A stretch of DNA of 64,000 nt. Origin: Dyella_B humi (GTDB taxonomy: Bacteria; Pseudomonadota; Gammaproteobacteria; Xanthomonadales; Rhodanobacteraceae). The DNA lies in NCBI RefSeq assembly GCF_044904605.1, contig NZ_JADIKI010000022.1:372001-436000 (forward strand), read 5' to 3'. Made by a program: the position numbers and the translations under genes. Shown piece after piece: positions 58,527 through 64,000 of this stretch. The notes under the pieces were generated by a model, which was not told the DNA's origin, searched no databases, and was given only the letters and a program-made list of their open reading frames with translations. Position 1 is the stretch's first letter. The number at the start of each line of letters is the position of its first letter.

Positions 58527-58961
58527 TCAACGCTTATCGAGCGCCGCCGCGTACGCCTTCAACCTCGCCAGCATTGCCGCCAAACCATTCGAGCGCGTCG
58601 GCGACAGGTGCTTGGCCAGCCCGATCTCCTGGATGAACGCCGGCTCGGTCGCAACGATCTCCGCCGCCGGACGATCCGAATACACGCGCAGCACCAGCGC
58701 GATCAGGCCGGAGACGATGGCCGAGTCGCTGGTGGCGTCAAAGTGCATGTTGGAAGCGTCGCCGCTAGGTACCAGCCACACCATCGACTGGCAGCCGTGT
58801 ACGCGGTACTCCTCGTTCTTCCACTCGTCCCGAAACGGCGGCAGTTGCTTGCCGAGGTCGATCAGGTATTGGTAGCGCTCGGTCCAGTCGCCGAAGAAAG
58901 CGAATTCGTCGGCAATGTCTTGTTGGGCTTGGGCGGCACTGGCGGGGGCAAGGGTGTTCAT
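58527..58961 (-). CDS. sufE: SufE-family cysteine desulfuration protein
   Basis: A 144-residue sulfur-acceptor protein. The persulfide-carrying cysteine is C57 in the loop YRVHGCQSMVWL, in the family's standard context; ERYQYLIDLGKQLPPF precedes it. SufE takes sulfur from SufS or CsdA and passes it to a scaffold. No sufS or sufBCD is in the window, so it is either a detached SufE or a CsdE. It ends 49 bp after cysS on the other side and is probably monocistronic. Confidence 0.92.
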   Translation of the reverse strand: MNTLAPASAAQAQQDIADEFAFFGDWTERYQYLIDLGKQLPPFRDEWKNEEYRVHGCQSMVWLVPSGDASNMHFDATSDSAIVSGLIALVLRVYSDRPAAEIVATEPAFIQEIGLAKHLSPTRSNGLAAMLARLKAYAAALDKR

Positions 58962-59010
58962 AAATGTATTATCGCGCGGTTCGCCTTAGCTCGGGCCGAA
59001 CTGCGCCATT

Positions 59011-60387
59011 TCAATGCTTGGCCACGCTCCAGCGAGTGCCCTGGGCGCCGTCTTCAATCACCACGCCCATGGCGCCAAGTTCGTTGCGGATCGCATCCGC
59101 GCGCGCAAAATCGCGGGCGGCGCGGGCGGCGCGGCGTTCCTCCAGCAGCGCTTCGACGCGTTCGGCATCCACCGTGCCGCTGCTGGCCTGCTTGAACCAG
59201 GCTTCAGGATCCTGCTGCAGCAAGCCAAGCACCGCGCCACCGCCGAGCAGGGCGGCCTTGGTGGCTTGGCTGGGTGTTTGCCGCGCGGTATCGGCAAGCA
59301 CCGACAATTCGGCCAGGGCCTGCGGGGTGTTCAGATCGTCGCAAAGGGTGGCTTCCAGGCGTTCGGGTACCGGCAAAGGCTGCGTAGTGTCGATGCCAAT
59401 GTCGCCAAGTTCACGCAATACGCGGTACCAGCCGTCCAGCGTGCTGATGGCTTGCGCAATAGCCGCATCTGACCAATCCAGCGGCTGGCGATAGTGGCCG
59501 CGCAGCAGCAGCAGGCGTAGTGCTTCGTGCGGATACTGCTTGAGCAATTCATGCACGTGCAGCACGTTGCCCAGCGACTTGGACATCTTGCGCCCTTCGA
59601 AGGTGAGCATGCCGTTGTGCAGCCACCAGCGCGCGAACACCTTGCCACCATGCGCGCAGGTCGATTGGGCGATTTCGTTTTCGTGATGCGGAAACTGCAG
59701 ATCCACGCCGCCGGCATGGATGTCGATGGTTTCGCCCAGATGCGCCGCACTCATCGCTGAGCACTCGATATGCCAGCCGGGCCGGCCGCGTCCCCATGGG
59801 CTGTCCCAGCCGGGCAGTTCTGGCGTGGAGGGCTTCCACAGCACGAAGTCGGTGGGGTTCTTCTTGTAAGGCGCCACTTCCACGCGCGCGCCGGCAATCA
59901 ACTCGTCGGTGTCGCGGCCGGACAGTGCGCCGTAGGCAGGGTAGGAAGCCACGTCGAACAGCACATGACCTTCCGCCTCATAAGCGTGTCCGCCCTGGAT
60001 CAGGGCCTGGATCATGGCGATGATCGGGCCGATATGCGCGGTGGCATGCGGTTCCACGTCTGGCGCGGCAATGCCCAGCTCGGCCATGTCCTCGCGGTAG
60101 GCCTGAGTGAAGCGGCTGGTGATGGTGCCGATCGGCACGCCCTGCTGGATGGCGGCGGTATTGATCTTGTCGTCCACGTCGGTGATGTTGCGGGCGTAGA
60201 TCACTTGCGGGTAATGCCGACGCAGCAACTTGACCAGCACGTCGAACACCACCGGGCCGCGCGCGTTGCCGATGTGCACGTAGTTGTAGACCGTGGGCCC
60301 GCACAGGTACACCGTCACCCGGTTCGGATCGAGCGGCGCGAAGGGCTCGATGCGGCGGCTGAGGCTGTTGTAGAGCGAGATCGGCAT
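59011..60387 (-). CDS. cysS: Cysteinyl-tRNA synthetase
   Basis: A 458-residue class I synthetase. The zinc ligand C (VYLCGPTVYN) and HIGH-equivalent YVHIGNARG are near the N-terminus, GWHIECSAMS and the HENEIAQ segment complete the zinc site, and KMSKS is present as GRKMSKSLGN. The start at 60387 (MPISLYNSLSRRIEPF) fits the family; 15 in-frame residues upstream do not. It charges tRNA-Cys. It is a single-copy housekeeping gene here. Confidence 0.96.
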   Translation of the reverse strand: MPISLYNSLSRRIEPFAPLDPNRVTVYLCGPTVYNYVHIGNARGPVVFDVLVKLLRRHYPQVIYARNITDVDDKINTAAIQQGVPIGTITSRFTQAYREDMAELGIAAPDVEPHATAHIGPIIAMIQALIQGGHAYEAEGHVLFDVASYPAYGALSGRDTDELIAGARVEVAPYKKNPTDFVLWKPSTPELPGWDSPWGRGRPGWHIECSAMSAAHLGETIDIHAGGVDLQFPHHENEIAQSTCAHGGKVFARWWLHNGMLTFEGRKMSKSLGNVLHVHELLKQYPHEALRLLLLRGHYRQPLDWSDAAIAQAISTLDGWYRVLRELGDIGIDTTQPLPVPERLEATLCDDLNTPQALAELSVLADTARQTPSQATKAALLGGGAVLGLLQQDPEAWFKQASSGTVDAERVEALLEERRAARAARDFARADAIRNELGAMGVVIEDGAQGTRWSVAKH

Positions 60388-60599
60388 GATGGTGTTCCGC
60401 GGCGGGCTCAGTCGGGTCAATAAGCCCGTCATCTTATCAAGGTCTTGCGCTCGAACTGCTCTGAAAGCTGGCGAAGTTTCGAAAACAGCGTTGAAATCAG
60501 CATTAAGTCACGGCAGTTCTAAGCGTGGATTCAGAGTGAATTTGCTGCAATCTGCACATGCGCGGAAATGCGCCTTCATCCCCTTTGCGGAGGTTGTTC

Positions 60600-61160
60600 A
60601 TGAACAAAAAGATGCTGTTACTCCCCGCGCTTGCGCTGGCCGTGCTTTCCACGAGTGCCATGGCGCAGCAGGGGGAGTATCCGCCGCCGCCTCCACAGGG
60701 TGGTGGCGCTTCCGGTCCCGATAACGCTCATTACGCATGGGCCGACGTCCTGCGTGTGGATCCGGTGTACGGGGTGGCCCGCACGGCAACCCCCAGCACG
60801 CAGTGCTATGACCAGCAGGTGGTGCAGCAGACCCCGGGTAACAAGGGTGTGGGCACCGTGCTGGGCGCGGTCGTCGGCGGCGTGCTCGGCAGCACTATTG
60901 GCCATGGCCGCGGCAACACGGCAGCCATCGTCGGTGGCGCGGTGGCCGGTGGCGCGGTCGGCAATTCCGTCTCCAGCGGTGGGCAGACGTACACCTCCAA
61001 CCAGACTGTCTGCCAGCCGGTCACCCAGGTTAGCGATCAGCGCCAGATCATTGGCTACGACGTGGAATATCGCTATCACGGCGACGTCTACATGTCGCGC
61101 CTGAGCTACGATCCGGGCGAGCGCCTGCGGGTGCGGGTGAGCGTATCGCCAGCCGACTGA
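60600..61160 (+). CDS. Glycine-zipper 2TM-domain envelope protein (YcfJ/SlyB-like)
   Basis: A 186-residue exported protein. The signal peptide ends near AMAQ (about residue 23), a short Pro/Gly-rich stretch follows, and the glycine zipper GTVLGAVVGGVLGSTIGHGRGNTAAIVGGAVAGGAVGNSV (about 85-124) is clear. C-terminal beta strands (IIGYDVEYRYHGDVYMSRLSYDPGERLRVRV) resemble YcfJ-type proteins. GCGGAGG lies 8 bp before the ATG. The role is unknown; the relatives are stress-induced envelope proteins. A strong terminator follows. Confidence 0.85.
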   Translation: MNKKMLLLPALALAVLSTSAMAQQGEYPPPPPQGGGASGPDNAHYAWADVLRVDPVYGVARTATPSTQCYDQQVVQQTPGNKGVGTVLGAVVGGVLGSTIGHGRGNTAAIVGGAVAGGAVGNSVSSGGQTYTSNQTVCQPVTQVSDQRQIIGYDVEYRYHGDVYMSRLSYDPGERLRVRVSVSPAD

Positions 61161-61183
61161 TCGGCCCTCCGATTCGTCTCCAG

Positions 61184-61220
61184 GCGACCGCTGCCTCCGG
61201 CGCGGTCGCTTTTCTTTTTT
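61184..61220 (+). terminator. Intrinsic terminator
   Basis: GCGACCGC (61184-61191) and GCGGTCGC (61202-61209), 10-nt loop, followed by a T-rich tract to 61220. It isolates the arginine leader from the glycine-zipper gene. Confidence 0.88.
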
Positions 61221-61293
61221 GACGCGTAAACTTTCCTGTTGCACAGCAACGAGAATCCCGTCATGATTGGGATTCGACCCACCCGGACCCCTC

Positions 61294-61398
61294 ATGTCTT
61301 CAGCCGTCTATACCGCTACCGTGCTTACCAGTGCCCGCATGGCCGCTGGCATGACCTCGCGTGCGCGTCGACCGCTGAACCGACATTCGGCCGGGTAG
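61294..61398 (+). CDS. Candidate arginine leader peptide (ArgL-like)
   Basis: A 34-codon ORF in the 261-nt gap between an upstream terminator and argF'. Its C-terminal half reads SRARRPLNRHSAG, with Arg codons at 61360, 61366, 61369 and 61381 (CGT, CGT, CGA, CGA) and another at 61336. Its stop codon (61396-61398) overlaps the 5' arm of the antiterminator stem, and a terminator follows. The Shine-Dalgarno sequence is weak, which is the main argument against. A second, 68-residue open frame from ATG 61263 overlaps it in another phase. It would act only by ribosome position, not as a protein. Confidence 0.5.
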   Translation: MSSAVYTATVLTSARMAAGMTSRARRPLNRHSAG

Positions 61399-61442
61399 GC
61401 TGTCGCCACGTTGCATGTGTAATACGACGACGAAACCCGGCC
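61389..61442 (+). promoter_or_regulatory. Candidate antiterminator stem upstream of argF'
   Basis: GGCCGGGT (61389-61396) is the exact reverse complement of ACCCGGCC (61435-61442). The 3' arm is the same sequence that forms the 5' side of the terminator at 61433-61459, so the two structures exclude each other. Confidence 0.6.
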
Positions 61443-61459
61443 CTTGCGCCGGGTTTTTT
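61433..61459 (+). terminator. Attenuator terminator in front of argF'
   Basis: AAACCCGGC (61433-61441), 6-nt loop, GCCGGGTTT (61448-61456), and six T at 61454-61459. It lies 22 bp before the argF' ATG, where a plain terminator would silence the gene, so conditional use is expected. Confidence 0.75.
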
Positions 61460-61481
61460 GCTTTTCTGACTGGAGTCAACG

Positions 61482-62489
61482 ATGTCGCTTCGTCACTTCC
61501 TCACCACTCAGGATTACAGCCGCGCCGAGATCGATGCGCTGCTTGAACAGGCCGCCGCCTTCAAGCGTTCGCCGCGCGGCCAACAGCTCGCTGGCAAGTC
61601 GGTGGCGCTGCTGTTCTTCAATCCCTCGATGCGCACGCGCACGAGTTTTGAGCTGGGTGCGTTTCATCTCGGCGGCCATGCCATCGTGCTTTCGCCCGGT
61701 AAGGATGCATGGCCGATCGAGTTCCGTCCCAATGTGGTGATGGATGGCGAAGCGGAAGAACACATCGCTGAAGTGGCACGCGTGTTGAGCCGCTACGTCG
61801 ACCTAATCGCCGTACGCGCATTCCCGAAATTCCAGGACTGGTCGGTAGATCGCGAAGATGCCGTCATCAAGGCGTTCGCCCAGCACGCCACCGTGCCCGT
61901 GATCAACATGGAAACCATCACGCACCCCTGCCAGGAACTGGCGCATGCGCTGGCGCTGAAGGAGCGCTTCGGCGATCTCACCGGTCGCAAGTACGTGCTC
62001 ACCTGGACCTATCATCCCAAGCCGCTCAACACCGCGGTGGCCAACTCGGCGCTACTCATCGCCACCAAAATGGGCATGAACGTCACGCTGCTATGCCCAA
62101 CGTCCGATTACGTGCTGGACGAGCGCTATATGGCGTACGGCGAACAGAACGCGAAGGAAAACGGCGGCTCCCTCACCGTCAGTCACAACATCGAAGAAGC
62201 CTATCGCGGCGCCGACGTGGTCTACGCCAAAAGCTGGGGCGCACTACCGTTCTTCGGCAACTGGGAAGCCGAAAAGCCGATTCGTGACGCGCACAAGCAT
62301 TTCATCGTCGACGAAGCGAAGATGACGCTCACCAACAACGGCGTCTTCAGCCACTGCCTGCCGCTTCGCCGGAATATAAAGGCTACCGACGCGGTGATGG
62401 ATTCGCCGGCCTGCATCGCCATCGACGAAGCCGAGAACCGCCTGCACGTGCAGAAGGCGGTAATGACTTCGCTGATCGCGCAACGCTGA
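61482..62489 (+). CDS. argF': N-acetylornithine carbamoyltransferase (AOTCase)
   Basis: A 335-residue transcarbamylase that makes N-acetylcitrulline, replacing ornithine carbamoyltransferase in the xanthomonad arginine pathway. The carbamoyl-phosphate loop is SMRTRTS (49-55), with HPCQ at 148-151. The acetylornithine determinants match the Xanthomonas enzyme as I recall it: W77 (KDAWPIEF), E92 (GEAEEH) and the carboxylatable lysine, here K300 (RRNIKATDAVMD). Ordinary OTCases lack these. TGGAGT precedes the ATG by 7-12 bp. It heads argF'-paiB-osmC-argG and lies behind a candidate attenuator. Confidence 0.93.
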   Translation: MSLRHFLTTQDYSRAEIDALLEQAAAFKRSPRGQQLAGKSVALLFFNPSMRTRTSFELGAFHLGGHAIVLSPGKDAWPIEFRPNVVMDGEAEEHIAEVARVLSRYVDLIAVRAFPKFQDWSVDREDAVIKAFAQHATVPVINMETITHPCQELAHALALKERFGDLTGRKYVLTWTYHPKPLNTAVANSALLIATKMGMNVTLLCPTSDYVLDERYMAYGEQNAKENGGSLTVSHNIEEAYRGADVVYAKSWGALPFFGNWEAEKPIRDAHKHFIVDEAKMTLTNNGVFSHCLPLRRNIKATDAVMDSPACIAIDEAENRLHVQKAVMTSLIAQR

Positions 62490-62504
62490 GCTGCGGAACA
62501 CGGC

Positions 62505-63137
62505 ATGTACCTGCCTAAGAGCTTCCATGAAACGCACATTGAGGTGCTGCATGCGCTGATGCGTGACTACCCGTTCGCCACGGTAATCACGCACGGTGCC
62601 GACGGGCTGGCTGCGAATCACCTGCCGCTGGAATTGGCCGGTGAGACTTCGTTGCACGGTCACGTAGCGCGTGGCAACGAACTGGCGAACGCCGATGGCG
62701 CACGAGTGCTGGTGATCTTTCACGGCGCGGACGGCTACGTCAGCCCCAATTGGTATCCGAGCAAGCACGTGACAGGCCGCGAAGTGCCTACATGGAACTA
62801 TGCGGTGGTGCACGTGCATGGTCGCCTGCGCGTGGTGGATGACAAAGCCTGGCTGCGCCAGCTGTTGGAGCGGCTGACGAATCGGCACGAAGCTTCGCAG
62901 CCGAAACCCTGGCGCGTCGACGATGCGCCGGAAGATCACATCGAAAAAATGCTGCGCGCAATCGTGGGCATCGACATCGTGATCGAGCGCATCGAAGGCA
63001 AATTCAAGCTGAGCCAGAACCATGTCGACACTAATCGCGCAGGTGTTCTACATGGACTGGCTGAACGTGGTGGCCGGCGCGACGCCGAGCTGGCCGAACT
63101 GATGCAGCAAGCCGAGGAGCGCCGACGTGGGGAATAA
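62505..63137 (+). CDS. paiB: PaiB/FMN-binding negative transcriptional regulator family
   Basis: A 210-residue split-barrel flavoprotein of the PaiB family (MYLPKSFHE start, FATVITHGADGLAANHLPLEL, SPNWYPSK, VPTWNYAVVHVHG). Bacillus PaiB was described as a negative regulator of sporulation and protease genes; proteobacterial members are probably flavin- or haem-binding enzymes. It starts 15 bp after argF' and overlaps the OsmC gene by 11 bp, so it is part of the arginine operon, although no arginine role is known. Confidence 0.88.
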   Translation: MYLPKSFHETHIEVLHALMRDYPFATVITHGADGLAANHLPLELAGETSLHGHVARGNELANADGARVLVIFHGADGYVSPNWYPSKHVTGREVPTWNYAVVHVHGRLRVVDDKAWLRQLLERLTNRHEASQPKPWRVDDAPEDHIEKMLRAIVGIDIVIERIEGKFKLSQNHVDTNRAGVLHGLAERGGRRDAELAELMQQAEERRRGE

Positions 63138-63603
63138 GCAGCACCAGTATCCAGTTCAAGTGGTATGGACCGGCAATCACGGCAGCGGCACCAAAACCTA
63201 CCAGGGTTATGGCCGTGAACATGAAATCCACATTGCCGGCAAACCGGTGATCGCCGGTTCGTCCGACGCCGCTTTTCGTGGCGATGGAAGCAAGCACAAT
63301 CCCGAAGACATGTTGGTCGCCGCGCTGTCGAGCTGCCACATGCTCTGGTACCTGCATCTTGCGGCGGTGGCGGGCGTGGTGGTGACCGAGTACGTCGACG
63401 AAGCTGTCGGCACGCTGGTGGAAGGTGCCAGTGATGGCCGTTTCACCGAGGCTGTGCTGCGGCCGCGCGTGACCATCACTGCCGGTAGCGATCCCGAAGT
63501 CGCCAAGCGCGTGCACGAAGATGCGCACCACGCCTGCTTTATTGCCAATTCCGTCAATTTCCCGGTGCGCTGCGAACCGCGCATTGTCATCGAATCCGTG
63601 TAA
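63127..63603 (+). CDS. OsmC-family peroxiredoxin-like protein
   Basis: A 158-residue OsmC-superfamily protein starting at GTG inside the end of paiB. The two redox cysteines are C70 (ALSSCHMLWYL) and C137 (HHACFIANSV), with the family's NPEDMLVAALSSC context. It is distinct from Ohr at 16397-16828 and closer to the YhfA/SACOL1771-type branch. It probably reduces organic peroxides. It sits between argF' and argG with no evident tie to arginine synthesis. Confidence 0.87.
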   Translation: MGNKQHQYPVQVVWTGNHGSGTKTYQGYGREHEIHIAGKPVIAGSSDAAFRGDGSKHNPEDMLVAALSSCHMLWYLHLAAVAGVVVTEYVDEAVGTLVEGASDGRFTEAVLRPRVTITAGSDPEVAKRVHEDAHHACFIANSVNFPVRCEPRIVIESV

Positions 63604-63629
63604 ACAACCTTTCTTTTGGATCCAGCATC

Positions 63630-64000
63630 ATGAGCAAAGATATCGTTCTGGCCTTCTCCGGCGGTCTCGACACCAGCTTCTGCATCCCTTATCTGCAGGA
63701 ACGTGGCTGGGCCGTGCACACTGTGTTCGCCGATACCGGTGGCGTCGACGCGGAGGAGCGCGCCTATATCGAAGCGCGCGCCAAGGAATTGAAGGCGGCC
63801 AGCCATGTTACGGTCGATGGCGGCCCGGCGATCTGGAACGGTTTCGTGAAGCCGTTCGTATGGGCGGGCGAGGGTTACCAGGGGCAGTATCCGCTGTTGG
63901 TATCCGACCGCTACTTGATCGTGGATGCCGCACTCAAGCGCTGCGCTGAGCTGGGTACCAAGGTGATCGCGCACGGCTGCACCGGCATGGGTAACGACCA
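63630..64000 (+). CDS. argG: Argininosuccinate synthase, N-terminal part (3' truncated)
   Basis: The first 123 residues of ArgG. The N-terminal PP-loop motif is AFSGGLDTS (residues 8-16), and the ATG..GNDQ-like ending at the window edge (AHGCTGMGNDQ) is the family's second ATP/aspartate element. The enzyme joins citrulline and aspartate; in xanthomonads N-acetylcitrulline from AOTCase is deacetylated first. It follows the OsmC gene by 26 bp and runs off the window, where argE/argB/argC/argH would be expected in related genomes. Confidence 0.95.
   Translation, partial: MSKDIVLAFSGGLDTSFCIPYLQERGWAVHTVFADTGGVDAEERAYIEARAKELKAASHVTVDGGPAIWNGFVKPFVWAGEGYQGQYPLLVSDRYLIVDAALKRCAELGTKVIAHGCTGMGND

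Noticed and set aside
61263..61469. 68-residue frame upstream of argF'
   Set aside because: Overlaps the Arg leader and the terminator, ends 12 bp before the argF' ATG and has no family resemblance. It is kept only as a competitor reading of the leader.
1..64000. tRNA, rRNA or mobile elements
   Set aside because: I looked through the intergenic gaps for tRNA-like cloverleaf signatures and for transposase or integrase frames and found none; a tRNAscan run would be decisive.

Overview
This is 64 kb of GC-rich gammaproteobacterial chromosome, most likely Xanthomonadales and probably Rhodanobacteraceae (Dyella, Rhodanobacter or Luteibacter-like). The pointers are an N-acetylornithine carbamoyltransferase in place of ornithine carbamoyltransferase, a FimX-type degenerate GGDEF/EAL protein, a DksA with a long Lys/Ala/Pro-rich N-terminus and no complete zinc finger, an ohrR-ohr pair, and intergenic inverted repeats built from GGGAAC-type units. 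The placement is inferred from gene content only. Nearly all of the window looks like stable chromosome. I see no integrase, transposase, prophage, CRISPR array, rRNA or tRNA gene.

Layout. 1-3.2 kb: end of maf and a mipA-response regulator-histidine kinase operon. 3.2-5.9 kb: CPBP protease, MAPEG protein, YpfJ-type metalloprotease, YkgJ-like protein. 5.9-8.6 kb: an ECF sigma/anti-sigma pair divergent from a Tat-exported metallophosphoesterase and a cupredoxin. 8.6-16.3 kb: DODA dioxygenase, two DEAD-box helicases (DeaD and RhlE types), SDR, GNAT, MFS transporter, SlyD. 16.4-20 kb: ohrR-ohr, NlpC/P60 lipoprotein, TonB-domain protein, ChaN-like protein. 20.2-24.2 kb: DadA-like oxidase, glutathione reductase, N-formylglutamate deformylase, a small Lys-rich secreted protein. 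24.2-30.3 kb (minus strand): RidA, beta-carbonic anhydrase, ALDH, SDR, small membrane protein, MalM-like lipoprotein, asnS; part of this resembles the lower kynurenine/2-aminomuconate pathway. 30.4-36.5 kb: IscA-like protein, rpsF-rpsR-rplI, dnaB, alr, radA. 36.6-41.9 kb: aldo/keto reductase, secreted GH92 mannosidase, YpjD/CcsA protein, SdpR-SdpI module. 42-45.4 kb: ffh, rpsP-rimM-trmD-rplS. 45.5-50 kb: methyltransferase, fimX, epmB divergent from efp. 50.1-55.5 kb: mtaD-yciI-ubiG-mupP/gph-squalene-synthase-like run, folE2, YbaY-type lipoprotein. 55.5-61.2 kb: pyrC, yidD, dksA, sufE, cysS, glycine-zipper protein. 61.2-64 kb: arginine genes argF'-paiB-osmC-argG (argG cut by the window end).

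Most notable signals. (1) In front of argF' there is a 34-codon leader ORF with clustered Arg codons, an 8-bp antiterminator stem overlapping its stop codon, and a competing intrinsic terminator. This is the geometry of a ribosome-stalling arginine attenuator. (2) Between the ECF sigma gene and the phosphoesterase gene, a palindrome supplies matching CAGGGAATA boxes on both strands, each followed after exactly 16 bp by GGTA(TA/AT)G. This looks like a symmetric pair of divergent autoregulated ECF promoters. (3) The start and likely ribosome-binding site of an NlpC/P60 lipoprotein gene lie inside and just after the intrinsic terminator of the upstream gene. (4) A GGGAAC-type inverted repeat supplies the last codons of yidD.

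Start codons were chosen by ribosome-binding sites, family N-termini and overlaps. Several are GTG or TTG and are explained in their entries.
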